Assembly (NCBI GenBank): GCA_002746535.1
Contig: NVWA01000010.1
Span: 62,001-126,000 of the forward strand
DNA length: 64,000 nucleotides
From: Planctomycetota bacterium
GTDB lineage: Bacteria; Planctomycetota; GCA-2746535
Direction of reading: 5' to 3'
A program made the position numbers and the translations under genes. Below the pieces are notes generated by a model, which saw only the letters and a program-made list of their open reading frames with translations, searched no databases and had not been told where the DNA came from. Position 1 is the stretch's first letter; every line of letters begins with the position of its first letter. Of this stretch, positions 35,217 through 44,875 are shown piece after piece.

Positions 35217-36804
35217 TTTCTTCTCCCATCTTTTTAGGGTTACGTGCATATTCTACAGCAGTTTCAACGGTAATTAATTTTTGATCAAGAAGTTTTTGTA
35301 TTGAATCATCCATCCGAACCATTCCTTCTTTAATACTTATTTGCATGATATTATCCAGCTGAAATGTTTTAGCATCTATGATTAATTTTCTGACACTTAT
35401 ATTATTTAATAGTATTTCCAGGGCTAAGACGGTTCCCTTGCCATCTGCTCTAGGTAACAATTGCTGACAGACGATACCCCTGATACTTTCTGCAATCATA
35501 ACTCTAATTTGCGCTTGTTGTTTAGCAGGGAAGGAGTCAATAATTCGATCGACAGTTCTAATGGCAGAGGTTGTATGTAAGGATGCCAAAACTAGGTGCC
35601 CTGTTTCAGCAGCAGTGATTGAGGCGCTGATGGTATCTAGGTCTCTTAATTCTCCTACCATTATAATATCAGGGTCTTCACGTAGAGCACCCCTAAGAGC
35701 ATTCGCATAACTCATTGTGTTGACGCCTAGTGCTCTTTGAGTTACCTGACATTGTTTAGATTTATGAACATATTCAATTGGATCTTCAATGGTGATAATA
35801 TGATCCTTTCTATTGGAGTTAATTAAATCGATCATTGAAGCCATAGTTGTCGTTTTGCCACATCCTTTTGGTCCTGTTATAAGAACTAAACCTTGTTGAT
35901 ATTCCGTTAATCGTTTTACGGCATCGGGCATAGATAATGAATCAAATGAAGGCGCTTCATCTTCAATAATACGAAATGTTCCGTCCCAGCCATTTTTTTG
36001 CCTGACGATATTAGCTCTATACCTTGAGTTATCTGGTGTGATTAGACAAAAGTCCAAATTTAGTTCGCGATTTAATTTTTCTTTTTGTTCTTCAGTCAAA
36101 ATGCCTAATAACATTTTCTCTGTTTGCCCAGCAGATAAGGGCTTTTTATTTAGTGGTAAAATTTGGCCATATCTTCTAATAAATGCCGGTGCATTTACAG
36201 ACATATTAAAGTCACTGGCTTTATTTTTTTTAGCATGATTTAAAAACTTAATTAATTGATCCCCCAGACCCTTTGGTATTGCTTTGGGAGAAGGTAATAG
36301 ACCCGCATCGTCATTTTCATAAATAATTTCCTCTTCGCCATTATCTTCGGTTGATTCTTTTATGGTAACTTTTTGACCTAAAATGATGGGTTGAGTTACT
36401 GTTTCAGCTGAAACATCTGGGAGGTCTATTGTGAATGCATCATCACCACCTTCCCAAGATGTCGGTGCAGCGTGTGAAGATATTATCGGACTGTCGGTTG
36501 GACTTGAAATAGGTGCATCGCTAGAGACAGGCGGGATATCAAGAATTTCTTCTGACTTTTCTTGTGGTTCATCATCGTTTGATCCAAACAACGCTTTTGT
36601 AAAAAGCTGACCTTTGTCTTCAATGGCGGCAACAATTTTTTTTATTAATTCAGGTTTAATTGTGTTTTTAGATTTGATAACATCGGGCAAATTTTTGCCT
36701 GACTCTTCAGCTTCTTTGACAATGGCATCCATGGCTTCTTGTGAGAGTAATTTATTCTTTAAAGAAATTTTATAAAACATTTTTTCTGCCGCATCTAGTG
36801 CCAT
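35209..36804 (-). CDS. PilT/PilU-like ATPase with extra N-terminal domain
   Basis: A 531-residue protein. The last about 350 residues form a PilT-type ATPase: Walker A (GPKGCGKTT), Walker B (DPDIIMVGELRD) and His box (ASLHTTSAIRTVDRIIDSFP). The first about 170 residues are unusual. A helical segment resembles the MshE/GspE N-terminal fold (LLSQEAMDAIVKEAEESGKNL), followed by an acidic, Ser/Pro-rich disordered linker. A good ribosome site (AAGGAAG) precedes the start. It is coupled to pilT by an 8-nt overlap. Family knowledge suggests pilus retraction together with PilT; the extension may bind a regulator such as c-di-GMP, but that is a guess. Confidence 0.88.
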   Translation of the reverse strand: MALDAAEKMFYKISLKNKLLSQEAMDAIVKEAEESGKNLPDVIKSKNTIKPELIKKIVAAIEDKGQLFTKALFGSNDDEPQEKSEEILDIPPVSSDAPISSPTDSPIISSHAAPTSWEGGDDAFTIDLPDVSAETVTQPIILGQKVTIKESTEDNGEEEIIYENDDAGLLPSPKAIPKGLGDQLIKFLNHAKKNKASDFNMSVNAPAFIRRYGQILPLNKKPLSAGQTEKMLLGILTEEQKEKLNRELNLDFCLITPDNSRYRANIVRQKNGWDGTFRIIEDEAPSFDSLSMPDAVKRLTEYQQGLVLITGPKGCGKTTTMASMIDLINSNRKDHIITIEDPIEYVHKSKQCQVTQRALGVNTMSYANALRGALREDPDIIMVGELRDLDTISASITAAETGHLVLASLHTTSAIRTVDRIIDSFPAKQQAQIRVMIAESIRGIVCQQLLPRADGKGTVLALEILLNNISVRKLIIDAKTFQLDNIMQISIKEGMVRMDDSIQKLLDQKLITVETAVEYARNPKKMGEENG

Positions 36805-37184
36805 GGGTGTACTTCCTTAAAGATTTGTATTTCTATAAAAATGTTGAATGGCATGATAATATGATTTTATAAATTCGTAAGCAATACCTTTGAATTTTAA
36901 ATTGAAAAGCGTTCTCTGTAGGCAGTACAGATAACCACAGCTTTAAATCGAAATTCGACAATTATGTCGATATTCTCAGGGTTTATAATCTGAAATAGTT
37001 TTAAAAAAGAGGTGTTTGATAATATTGTAAGAGTTATTTAATAATAATTTTTAATTAGTAGAATCCCTGTTCAATTTTTTGTAAGGTAGCCGGTTTTCAG
37101 TCTACTTTTTGGTTTTGCAAAAATAGCGTAGAGACTGATTTTCTCTGTTAATATTACAATCAAGTGTGTGAAGTGAGAAAAAAT
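36805..37184. other. Intergenic region between divergent pil and zinc-ribbon genes
   Basis: About 380 nt without a gene. I see a small perfect hairpin, TCGACA-ATTA-TGTCGA (about 36,956-36,971), that could be an operator, and no convincing promoter box or RNA. Confidence 0.4.
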
Positions 37185-38657
37185 ATGATTAAATTTATTT
37201 GTACTTGTGGGATTGAGCTTAATGTACCAGATGGTCTAGCTCATAAAGTTGTAACTTGTAATAGTTGTGGCAAAAAAGATATTGAATTACCTGGTCCTGG
37301 CGAGACGCTTGATTTAAATGAAGAAGACGAATTTGTCGATAGCGATGCAGAGGCTACAATTGCAATTGATGAGCCACCCGCGAGATCAGAAAGAAAATCA
37401 AAAAGAGAATCAACGAGAGGTAGAGGCCGAAAAAGAAGAAGTCGTGAAGAAGAAGATGATGAAGATGATGAAGAAGATGAGGAGCTCCCTTCTCGGCCAA
37501 GAAGCAGAACTAAAAGACTAGATAAAAGATCTGCAAAAAAAGAAATGGTGGAAGAGCCGGAAGAAGAGGAAAGCGAAATCCCTCATAAGAAAACTTCTAA
37601 TAAGCGTAATGCGCCGAAATCAAAAAGGAAAGATGCCGATCGAGCTAGGTCTCGAGGACGTATGGCATCAAAGAGCCGAATAATTGAAAAAGAAGATGAG
37701 CCTGAAGAAGACATCGAAGAGCTTGAAGAAGATGAAAAGCCTAGAAGAGAGTCAAAAAGAAAAGACCTAGGTAGAGATGCGTCTAAGAGCCGTTCTGGGC
37801 TAGGTAGACAAAGTAGGAAAAGTGGTCGTAATAGTGACGACGAAGAAACAGGCTCTAGTATTCGGGCTGCTAGAGGTAGCCGTGGTAATAGTAGGCGTGG
37901 CTCATCTCGTAAAAATGAAGATGACGATTATTCAAATGCGGGCGGTGGAGGCGAAAAGAAGATTATATTTTTGATTGTTTTTTTATTACTTGCAGGTGGA
38001 GGTGCGACATTATATTTTCAATTTTTTGCCAAAAGTGGAAAAGGTACAGCTTCGACACTTACAACGACAACCGGTACATCTGGTAGCTCAGGTAATAATG
38101 GTTCTCAAGGGACTCCAGACAAAATTCCTGAAGTAGCAGAATTTGATTATCCAGAGATTGAATCAGTAGGCAGATTAGTTGTTAATCGTTTTGGTCTTGA
38201 AGGGGATAAAAAAACTAAGCTAGAAGAGAGTCTTGCGGAACGGGCGAAGTCAGCAAAGAAAAATAAAATGACCACGACAGATTATAATAATGTTAAAGAT
38301 GTATTGTTGAAGAAAATGCTAATGTTGATTCTGGCTATTGATCAAATATTAACAAAAAAAATAACAAACATGGCCGATGCCAATAAAATTTGCTATACAA
38401 TCATGCAGCGAGTTGTTGATGACAACCCTAAAATAGACATTCTTTTAAAAGGTTTCCCTGAAATTGATTTAGAGGGTAGTAATGCAATTGTTTGGGATAA
38501 AGCAAAGGTTGAAATATATTTTAAATCCCTAACAAAAGAATTGATGGACGGAGGTCAGCTCGTAGATTCTTTTGAGTGGTCAAAAGTCATAGATATGATT
38601 TTGTATCATACCATTGACACGGATTCAAATGATTTAGAAAATTCTCTTACGAGATAG
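37185..38657 (+). CDS. Zinc-ribbon, low-complexity, single-TM protein
   Basis: About 490 residues if started at ATG 37,185, where the zinc ribbon begins at once (C6, C8, C25, C28); a GTG at 37,164 would add seven residues. After the ribbon comes a very charged Arg/Lys/Glu/Asp-rich disordered region (about 45-250) with RGR, SRG and EEDD runs. One membrane segment follows at about 257-280, then a Thr/Gly/Ser linker and a helical extracytoplasmic tail of about 180 residues. The plan (ribbon, disorder, TM, tail) matches the zinc-ribbon giants elsewhere in the window. Function is unknown. The cysteine desulfurase gene starts with no gap. Confidence 0.7.
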   Translation: MIKFICTCGIELNVPDGLAHKVVTCNSCGKKDIELPGPGETLDLNEEDEFVDSDAEATIAIDEPPARSERKSKRESTRGRGRKRRSREEEDDEDDEEDEELPSRPRSRTKRLDKRSAKKEMVEEPEEEESEIPHKKTSNKRNAPKSKRKDADRARSRGRMASKSRIIEKEDEPEEDIEELEEDEKPRRESKRKDLGRDASKSRSGLGRQSRKSGRNSDDEETGSSIRAARGSRGNSRRGSSRKNEDDDYSNAGGGGEKKIIFLIVFLLLAGGGATLYFQFFAKSGKGTASTLTTTTGTSGSSGNNGSQGTPDKIPEVAEFDYPEIESVGRLVVNRFGLEGDKKTKLEESLAERAKSAKKNKMTTTDYNNVKDVLLKKMLMLILAIDQILTKKITNMADANKICYTIMQRVVDDNPKIDILLKGFPEIDLEGSNAIVWDKAKVEIYFKSLTKELMDGGQLVDSFEWSKVIDMILYHTIDTDSNDLENSLTR

Positions 38658-39791
38658 TTGATCTTGGCTGGTGAAAAGAAAATTGTTTACGCGGATGCAA
38701 ATGCCTCTTCGCCTATAAAACCCATTATTCTCAAAGAAATTGAAAATCACTTAAAGATCTCATATGGAAATCCATCAAATTTACATGCCTTAGGTCAGTT
38801 ATCAAAAAAAATATTAGAAGATTCTCGTAAAATAATTGCAGGGTCTTTGAGCATAAGCAAACCCAAAGATATTATTTTTACTAGCGGTGGCACAGAATCC
38901 AATGTTTTGGGTGTTCTTGGATTTGCTAAAGCTTTAAAGCCTAAAATTAGGCAAGTTTTAGTCAGTGAAATTGAGCATTCATCCATACTGGGTCTAAAAG
39001 ATCATATCTGTCAGGAAGGGCTTAAATTTGAGTTGATCAGAGTCACTAAGGATGGCCTAGTTGACATGAATGATTTGAAAGAAAAACTTTCAAAGGAACC
39101 GTCTCTAGTAAGCATTATGTTTGCTAATAATGAAACGGGAGTCATTCAACCAATTAAAGAACTTGATGAGTTGATACATGCTGGAGGTCATTTCTTCCAT
39201 TGTGATGCCGTTCAAGCATTTGGAAAAGTAAAAATGGAACTGGATCACAGTAACATTGATTGTCTAAGTGTTAGTGGGCATAAAATAGGTGCCTTGAAAG
39301 GAATCGGGGCCCTTTACGTTCGTGATGGATTTGATATTAAACCTATTTTTGGTGATGGATCCCATGAAAGATCCTGGAGATCTGGGACAGAAAATTTAAC
39401 TGGTGTTTGGTCATTGGGTCTTGCTTGCGATGATTTTAATGACTATAGTGATTTAGAAAAAGCGAAAAATAATTTTGATGTTGAGTTAAAAAAAGAGTTT
39501 GGTGTGATTATTGCAGGTGAAAACTCTAAACGATTGGGCAATACTTCTTGCGTGATTTTCCCCGGTTCAAATCAAGATTTATTATTAGCGGGATTAGATT
39601 TACATGGCATTTCAGCCTCTGCTGGTAGTGCTTGCAAAGCCAATGCATCTATGCCTTCTCATGTTTTAAAAGCTATGGGGATAGAAAAAGAATTATTAAA
39701 GTCTGTCATTAGATTTTCCTTTACTAGTGATGTTTTGCCTGCAGATTTTGATCATATATTATCTACATTAGCAAAACTAATTAAAAAATAA
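38658..39791 (+). CDS. Cysteine desulfurase, NifS/IscS type
   Basis: A 377-residue PLP enzyme that takes sulfur from cysteine for Fe-S clusters or tRNA thiolation. It shows YADANASSPI at the start, FTSGGTESN, HCDAVQAFGK, the PLP Lys in SVSGHKIGALKG, the RSGTEN motif and a catalytic Cys in SASAGSACKA. The gene begins with TTG directly after the stop of the zinc-ribbon gene; another TTG two codons on is also possible, and no ATG lies near. The absence of IscU, SufS or MnmA genes nearby leaves its sulfur acceptor open. Confidence 0.92.
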   Translation: MILAGEKKIVYADANASSPIKPIILKEIENHLKISYGNPSNLHALGQLSKKILEDSRKIIAGSLSISKPKDIIFTSGGTESNVLGVLGFAKALKPKIRQVLVSEIEHSSILGLKDHICQEGLKFELIRVTKDGLVDMNDLKEKLSKEPSLVSIMFANNETGVIQPIKELDELIHAGGHFFHCDAVQAFGKVKMELDHSNIDCLSVSGHKIGALKGIGALYVRDGFDIKPIFGDGSHERSWRSGTENLTGVWSLGLACDDFNDYSDLEKAKNNFDVELKKEFGVIIAGENSKRLGNTSCVIFPGSNQDLLLAGLDLHGISASAGSACKANASMPSHVLKAMGIEKELLKSVIRFSFTSDVLPADFDHILSTLAKLIKK

Positions 39792-39954
39792 TTCCCATCA
39801 TAATTTAATAAATAGTTATCGTTATAAATTACAAGGAGAAATTAATTCTCAATAAACAACAAAACCATAAACAGTAATAAATTATTTCTGTTGCAAAATA
39901 ATACAAAGCTATCAAAATACATAACTTTGAGTAGATTTTTATCAGGAGCATGGC

Positions 39955-40809
39955 GTGGCAAGAAAATCAAAGTTGAACTTAAGCTTAGCTAATGAAATTA
40001 TAGATAGACTAAATAATGGGTTTACCTTGGTGAACGAGCTAAAAAAAAATAAAGTAGGGTATGCAACCTGGAAAATGTTTTGCCAAGAAAATAAAATTAT
40101 ATATGTCGTTACTAAGGGTAAAAGCCCAGAGGTCTATACTCTGGAAAAGGCAAAGGAAGTGAAGAAAAGAGCAAATCAAGGCGAGTTTGTTAGTAATATT
40201 TGTAAAGAGCTTGGAATGAATTACAACAATTTCTGCAGATTTTGTAGAGTCAATGACATAAAAATTCTAACGAAAAAGGCCTTGACAGAAAATATTAAAA
40301 GAAGGAATTATGGCTCTAGAAAAAGATCCGTAATTGTCAGCCGAAAAGATTTAGAAAACATAGTGTTTAATATATCAAAAGGTTCTTCCCTTAAAACAGA
40401 ATTGGCTAAAGCCGGATTCAGTTATTCGACCTGGAGAGATAGGTGCCTTGAGTTTGAAATTAAACCAAAATTTACTGGCAACAGTAAGGTCCTGAAATAT
40501 TCTTTAAGTCGAATTAGAGATATAAAAAGAAAAGTAAAGAATGGTCAAAAAATTGATGATGTTTGCAAAGAGTTTGATGTGACATTAAAAGGTCTTGCGG
40601 ATTTTTGCAGATCTAGAGGAATTCAACCCCCTACCAAATGGAAAAGAAATAATGATGACTCTGCAAAAGTTAAAAAAGTGAAAAAAATGTTGGATCAAGA
40701 TCATTCCCCCGCCATTGTCGCAAAAAAATTATCCATCAGTAGTTCGTATGTTTATTTGATTAAGCGTAATCTAGACAAGCCTGAGGGTGTTGGTCTTAAC
40801 ACTTTATAG
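39955..40809 (+). CDS. Modular protein of repeated helix-turn-helix-like units
   Basis: A 284-residue basic protein starting at GTG 39,955 with AGGAG about 6 nt before. It is built from five helix-turn-helix-like modules. Type A modules lie at about 12-48 and 133-169 (EL.K....Y.TW...C.E..I); type B at about 65-104 and 186-225 (.(I/V)CKE........FCR...I). The order is A-B-A-B with an exact 121-residue offset between copies, then a classical HTH at about 238-273 (VAKKLSISSSYVYLIKRNL). The Cys and Trp positions repeat. I recognise no named family. Multi-HTH DNA binding is the obvious inference, possibly to a long or repetitive site. It stands alone between two unrelated genes, with a strong terminator after it. 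Confidence 0.7.
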   Translation: MARKSKLNLSLANEIIDRLNNGFTLVNELKKNKVGYATWKMFCQENKIIYVVTKGKSPEVYTLEKAKEVKKRANQGEFVSNICKELGMNYNNFCRFCRVNDIKILTKKALTENIKRRNYGSRKRSVIVSRKDLENIVFNISKGSSLKTELAKAGFSYSTWRDRCLEFEIKPKFTGNSKVLKYSLSRIRDIKRKVKNGQKIDDVCKEFDVTLKGLADFCRSRGIQPPTKWKRNNDDSAKVKKVKKMLDQDHSPAIVAKKLSISSSYVYLIKRNLDKPEGVGLNTL

Positions 40810-40825
40810 AACCATTGATAAATTC

Positions 40826-40851
40826 AAAATTGAGACGTCACTCAATTTTTT
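40826..40851 (+). terminator. Rho-independent terminator after the HTH-repeat gene
   Basis: A perfect 9-bp stem (AAAATTGAG, 40,826-40,834; CTCAATTTT, 40,841-40,849) with a 6-nt loop runs into further T residues, 17 nt after the stop. Confidence 0.8.
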
Positions 40852-40911
40852 CATTCTCTTCTAATAAAAAAATACCCGTTATAATCCTATAAAAATTATT
40901 TGGATATTTGA

Positions 40912-42627
40912 ATGAAAGATATTAGAGAATTTAATCTTAGAAGTGAATTACATAAATATATATCAGAAAAGTTACTAAAGACGGCTATTAATAGTATCGA
41001 TCGTCAGGGGAAATCTTTGATGGATTCTTCAGAAGGTGCTTTGTGGTCTGGTACCGTAGTTTTAGTAATAGGGGAAATTAAAAGGCTTTTAAGGGAAGAT
41101 ATTAGCAATGTTGAAGGTAAGAACCTTGTCGAAGTCGCTACCAATATTTTAAAGACTTGGGACACGCAATCTGAAATAGACACCTGCTTTACCGGATTAG
41201 GTTTAAGTTCATGGGGTGCTTTAGATGATAACCACCCTATATACTCACAACTTTCAAATAAAGAAAAAAAGAAGCTTTACAGCACATTAGCGGTGACAAG
41301 AGATTTTAAAAATAATTGGGAAGCTTTTAACTCCTGTATTGAGGCAGGTAATTCGATTTTGAAACCTGATGTTAAAAATACTATTGAGGTGCACATCAAT
41401 AAAATTATAGAAAATTATACTAAAACAGGTTATTTTGATGATGCTGATAATAAGGGTAATTATAACTCCTATGGATTAATGAGTTTGAATTATTGTTTAA
41501 AAGCGCTGGAGGTGTTGCCCGAAAAAAATAATTTTAAAAAAAAATTAATTGACCAATTTCGTCCACATTTTTTAACTTATTTTAGTCTTGTGAAAGCAAT
41601 GACTTTTGGAGATGGTACAGGATGGGTTTTTGGGAGAAGTGCTGGAGTTTTAGGACAATTACAAATTATTATTTTTCTTGAACAAGCATTGGCGCATTCC
41701 TTTATTGCTGGAGATGATGCCGCTTGGGCTAGAGGGGCGATTAAACAGATTACCTATAAAATGGTTGAGTTGTTTTGGGATGAAAAAAAACAATGGTTTT
41801 GTTTTAGAGATGAATTTCACACTCCCTATTCTTATCGTAAAACATATCCTATGCATTGGGATTTACTAAGGTATTTTATGCAAGCTATGGAGTATGCTCT
41901 TGAAGATGAAAAAATGGTTGATCAAAAAGAAATTTCTTTAAAAGGTGAGCATAAATGTACTGAGATTATTACAAATAAAGAACTTCAAACCTCTATTTTT
42001 ATTTGGTCAGATGGTTTAGATCAGTTTGTTTTACCTATAATGGGTGGTCCCAATCGATTAACAACGGATTGTTTGCCAAAGCCATTCTGTCGAGGTATTA
42101 TTGAAGGTGTAACTGAAAACTTGAAACCAATTTGGGTGCCCATGCTTACAATAAACAAGTTAACATATATGCCCGCTAATTTTGCTAGTTCAACAAAAGT
42201 GAATTCCGAGGACGGTTGGGATAATTACGAAGTGATTTATGACAAAATTTGTAGTGTTGATAAAGGCGAAGAGCCAATAAGTTCAATTTCTTTTAAAACT
42301 ATTTATTCATTTCGCTCCAACTCTTTTAAAAGAGAAGATGTTATTTTCATCAAAAAGGATAATCTTATAATTGAAAGTTTTAATATGGAGCTATTGCAAT
42401 CAGCTCCTCATCCGAAAAGAGTTAGCGGATATGGTAAAGTTTGTCAAATCAAGCCAACGTTGCAATCGTCTATTAGCCAGATAACAATGAGTGAGCCAAC
42501 CGCTATTGATGGCGACCTAAGCTATAGAAATTATTATGGGTTACCCACTAGTAAGTGGGTTGTGTCGGGCGAAAATATTTCATTAACTCAAGGTGAATAT
42601 AATGTAGTTACGGAAATTTCCTGGTAA
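40912..42627 (+). CDS. Unknown 571-residue protein, probably an alpha/alpha-barrel type
   Basis: There is no signal peptide or membrane segment. The first about 340 residues are helical, with conserved-looking Trp/Gly-rich stretches (ALWSGTVVL, LGLSSWGALDDNHPIYSQL, GDGTGWVFGRSAGVLGQL) that recall (alpha/alpha)6-barrel proteins such as DUF2264 or polysaccharide-lyase-like families. The rest is beta-rich, with several Trp and Asp/Asn motifs, like the beta-sandwich of such enzymes. I cannot assign it firmly. A TATAAT box lies at 40,880-40,885, 27 nt before the start. It is convergent with the inositol-phosphatase gene. Confidence 0.5.
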   Translation: MKDIREFNLRSELHKYISEKLLKTAINSIDRQGKSLMDSSEGALWSGTVVLVIGEIKRLLREDISNVEGKNLVEVATNILKTWDTQSEIDTCFTGLGLSSWGALDDNHPIYSQLSNKEKKKLYSTLAVTRDFKNNWEAFNSCIEAGNSILKPDVKNTIEVHINKIIENYTKTGYFDDADNKGNYNSYGLMSLNYCLKALEVLPEKNNFKKKLIDQFRPHFLTYFSLVKAMTFGDGTGWVFGRSAGVLGQLQIIIFLEQALAHSFIAGDDAAWARGAIKQITYKMVELFWDEKKQWFCFRDEFHTPYSYRKTYPMHWDLLRYFMQAMEYALEDEKMVDQKEISLKGEHKCTEIITNKELQTSIFIWSDGLDQFVLPIMGGPNRLTTDCLPKPFCRGIIEGVTENLKPIWVPMLTINKLTYMPANFASSTKVNSEDGWDNYEVIYDKICSVDKGEEPISSISFKTIYSFRSNSFKREDVIFIKKDNLIIESFNMELLQSAPHPKRVSGYGKVCQIKPTLQSSISQITMSEPTAIDGDLSYRNYYGLPTSKWVVSGENISLTQGEYNVVTEISW

Positions 42628-42653
42628 TTATTCAATTAAATTTTCAGTAATTT

Positions 42654-43454
42654 TTATGTTACGTAGGAGTCGTTTGTTATTTTTTGCAAAGTCTCAAATG
42701 TATTAGGAACTCCAGCAACAAATGTTCTGTCATTAAAAATATCATAGGTTCCTCCTTGAAAATTAGAATAGCGACAACCGGTTTCATTTAAGAAAACGAG
42801 TGAAGCTGCAATGTCGTATGCTTGTAGGCCAACTTCCCAAAAACCTTGGAGGAAACCACTAGAAACATAAGATAAATCTAAGGCGGCGCTACCAAATCTT
42901 CTGATTCCTCTTGAACTGGTTAATGCTGCTTCAGTACACTTAAAAAATTGCTGCAATGTTTCTGGATTTCTGTAAGGAAAACCTGTTCCAAGAAGAGCAT
43001 TGTTGATTTCACATTTTTTTTGTTTAGGCATTAATTGCTGATTATGATAGAGTCCATGGCCCTTGATGGCATGGAAAATTTCTTTTGTTGCCGGTTTGTA
43101 TACGACACCTAGAATCGGTTCGCTTTTGTCAAGCAATGCTATTGAGATAGAAAATTGATCCAAACCGCTTAAATAATTTGTTGTACCGTCAAGAGGGTCA
43201 ACTACCCATAACAGTTTTTCTTGCGGGCAGTCACTAGTAGAGCCAGACTCTTCACCAAAGAATTCTGCTTGAGGCAAAAGGCTTAGCAGAGCCTCTTTAA
43301 TGTTTTTTTCTGATTCGATATCAACTTTTGAAACCAGTTCTTTTTTTTCTTTTTCTTGAATTTGGTTCTCTTTTCTAAAATAGGTCATTTGATATTGACC
43401 TATTTCATTCATTAGATCTTTTATAGGGTTCATTAGTTCTTTTAAATTTGTCAT
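42654..43454 (-). CDS. Inositol monophosphatase family protein
   Basis: A 266-residue Mg2+-dependent phosphatase of the SuhB/CysQ/IMPase family. The metal and substrate motifs are present: FFGEESG (Glu pair), WVVDPLDGTTNYL and a C-terminal AYDIAASL. The likely substrate is inositol-1-phosphate, 3'-phosphoadenosine phosphate or a sugar phosphate; the sequence alone does not decide. It is divergent from the UDP-sugar pyrophosphorylase gene with 72 nt between them, so both may share a control region. Confidence 0.9.
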   Translation of the reverse strand: MTNLKELMNPIKDLMNEIGQYQMTYFRKENQIQEKEKKELVSKVDIESEKNIKEALLSLLPQAEFFGEESGSTSDCPQEKLLWVVDPLDGTTNYLSGLDQFSISIALLDKSEPILGVVYKPATKEIFHAIKGHGLYHNQQLMPKQKKCEINNALLGTGFPYRNPETLQQFFKCTEAALTSSRGIRRFGSAALDLSYVSSGFLQGFWEVGLQAYDIAASLVFLNETGCRYSNFQGGTYDIFNDRTFVAGVPNTFETLQKITNDSYVT

Positions 43455-43526
43455 TGGAATTAAATTTATCTTTGAAAAGGATTTGAGAAGTAATAGAATA
43501 ATTTCATTTTTTGCGAGATTTATATC

Positions 43527-44768
43527 ATGATATTAGCTGAATTACAAAAGAATTTTGAGGCATTCGGCCAAGATCATGTCTTTAAATTTTGGGATGAATT
43601 AAATGAATTGGAAAAGGCTGAATTTTTAGAAGTATTGGCTTCTATTGATTTAAAGGAAGTAGAGCGAATATTTAAGCAAATTCAGGAAGTAAAAGATTAT
43701 TCAAGCATGTCTTTAGATGTTGCTCCCGTATACCCCTTATCTGAGAATGTAAATGATGATTCTCGGGCGATCAATCATGGAAAAAAATTATTGCAAGAAA
43801 AGAAAGTCGCCTGTTTTGTTGTTGCCGGTGGGCAAGGTTCACGTCTTGGTTTCGAAGGGCCAAAAGGTGCCTTTAGTGTAGGGTTGGATTCGGGGAAATC
43901 TTTATTTGCATTGCAAGCCGATCAAATTATTGAAGCAGCAGAAGAATATGATTATGAAATACCTTGGTATGTTATGACTAGCAAAGTCAATCATATTGAA
44001 ACGGTTAATTTTTTTCAAGATAACGATTATTTTGGCTTGAAGAAAGATCAGGTGTTTTTCTTTTCCCAGGAGATGTTACCAGCTGTAGATCATCAGGGGA
44101 AATTAATATTATCGGGTAAAAATAAATTATTTTTAAGTCCAAATGGTCATGGTGGTTCTCTTCTGGCATTAAAAAAAAGTGGTGCCTTGGAAGATATGAA
44201 AAAAAGAGGTATTGAGTATATCAGTTATTATCAAGTCGATAATATTCTGATAAATATATTTGATCCAAAGTTTATTGGTTTCCATGTTTTGGAAAATGCT
44301 GATATGTCCTTTAAAATGGTTAAGAAGAGAAATGCAGAAGAAAAAGTTGGCGTAGTAGCTGTTAACAACGGTAAGATGGAAGTAATTGAATATTCTGATT
44401 TGCCAGACGCTGAAATGCATGCTGTTGGTGAAAATAATAATTTAAAGTTTTGGTCGGGTAGCATTGCAATTCACATGTTTAGTCTTCGCTTTATAGAAGA
44501 GATAACTGAAGGTGAGTTTTCCCTGCCTTATCATAAAGCAGAAAAATCAATACCAGAAATAAACGATGAAGGTAATGTCGTCTCTTCAGATAAAAAGAAT
44601 GGTATTAAATTCGAAACATTTGTTTTTGATGCCATTGGCTTTACCTCAAATGTTTTTTTGATGGAAGTAGCTAGAGAGGATGAATTTGCTCCTGTAAAAA
44701 ATAAAGCCGGAGAAGATTCACCGGAGACCGCTAAAGAGGCTTTTCTTAAAAAAGGGAAGATTACTTAA
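43527..44768 (+). CDS. UDP-N-acetylglucosamine pyrophosphorylase-like (UDPGP family)
   Basis: A 413-residue nucleotidyltransferase that makes UDP-sugar from UTP and sugar-1-phosphate. The signature VVAGGQGSRLGFEGPKG is intact, as are the SPNGHGG strand, the YYQVDN metal motif and the C-terminal FETFVFDAI ... EDEFAPVKN segment, which matches the eukaryote-like UAP1/AGX branch better than GalU or GlmU. It probably supplies UDP-GlcNAc or UDP-Glc for envelope glycans. The next gene starts 258 nt away behind its own promoter. Confidence 0.85.
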   Translation: MILAELQKNFEAFGQDHVFKFWDELNELEKAEFLEVLASIDLKEVERIFKQIQEVKDYSSMSLDVAPVYPLSENVNDDSRAINHGKKLLQEKKVACFVVAGGQGSRLGFEGPKGAFSVGLDSGKSLFALQADQIIEAAEEYDYEIPWYVMTSKVNHIETVNFFQDNDYFGLKKDQVFFFSQEMLPAVDHQGKLILSGKNKLFLSPNGHGGSLLALKKSGALEDMKKRGIEYISYYQVDNILINIFDPKFIGFHVLENADMSFKMVKKRNAEEKVGVVAVNNGKMEVIEYSDLPDAEMHAVGENNNLKFWSGSIAIHMFSLRFIEEITEGEFSLPYHKAEKSIPEINDEGNVVSSDKKNGIKFETFVFDAIGFTSNVFLMEVAREDEFAPVKNKAGEDSPETAKEAFLKKGKIT

Positions 44769-44875
44769 TATCAACCATCGTTTGAAGAAGAGCGCAATGC
44801 TACTCATCTAATGATAGAAACCATGTAATCCATTATTTTTGATTGTCTTATTTCAAGATAATTCTAAATATTATT

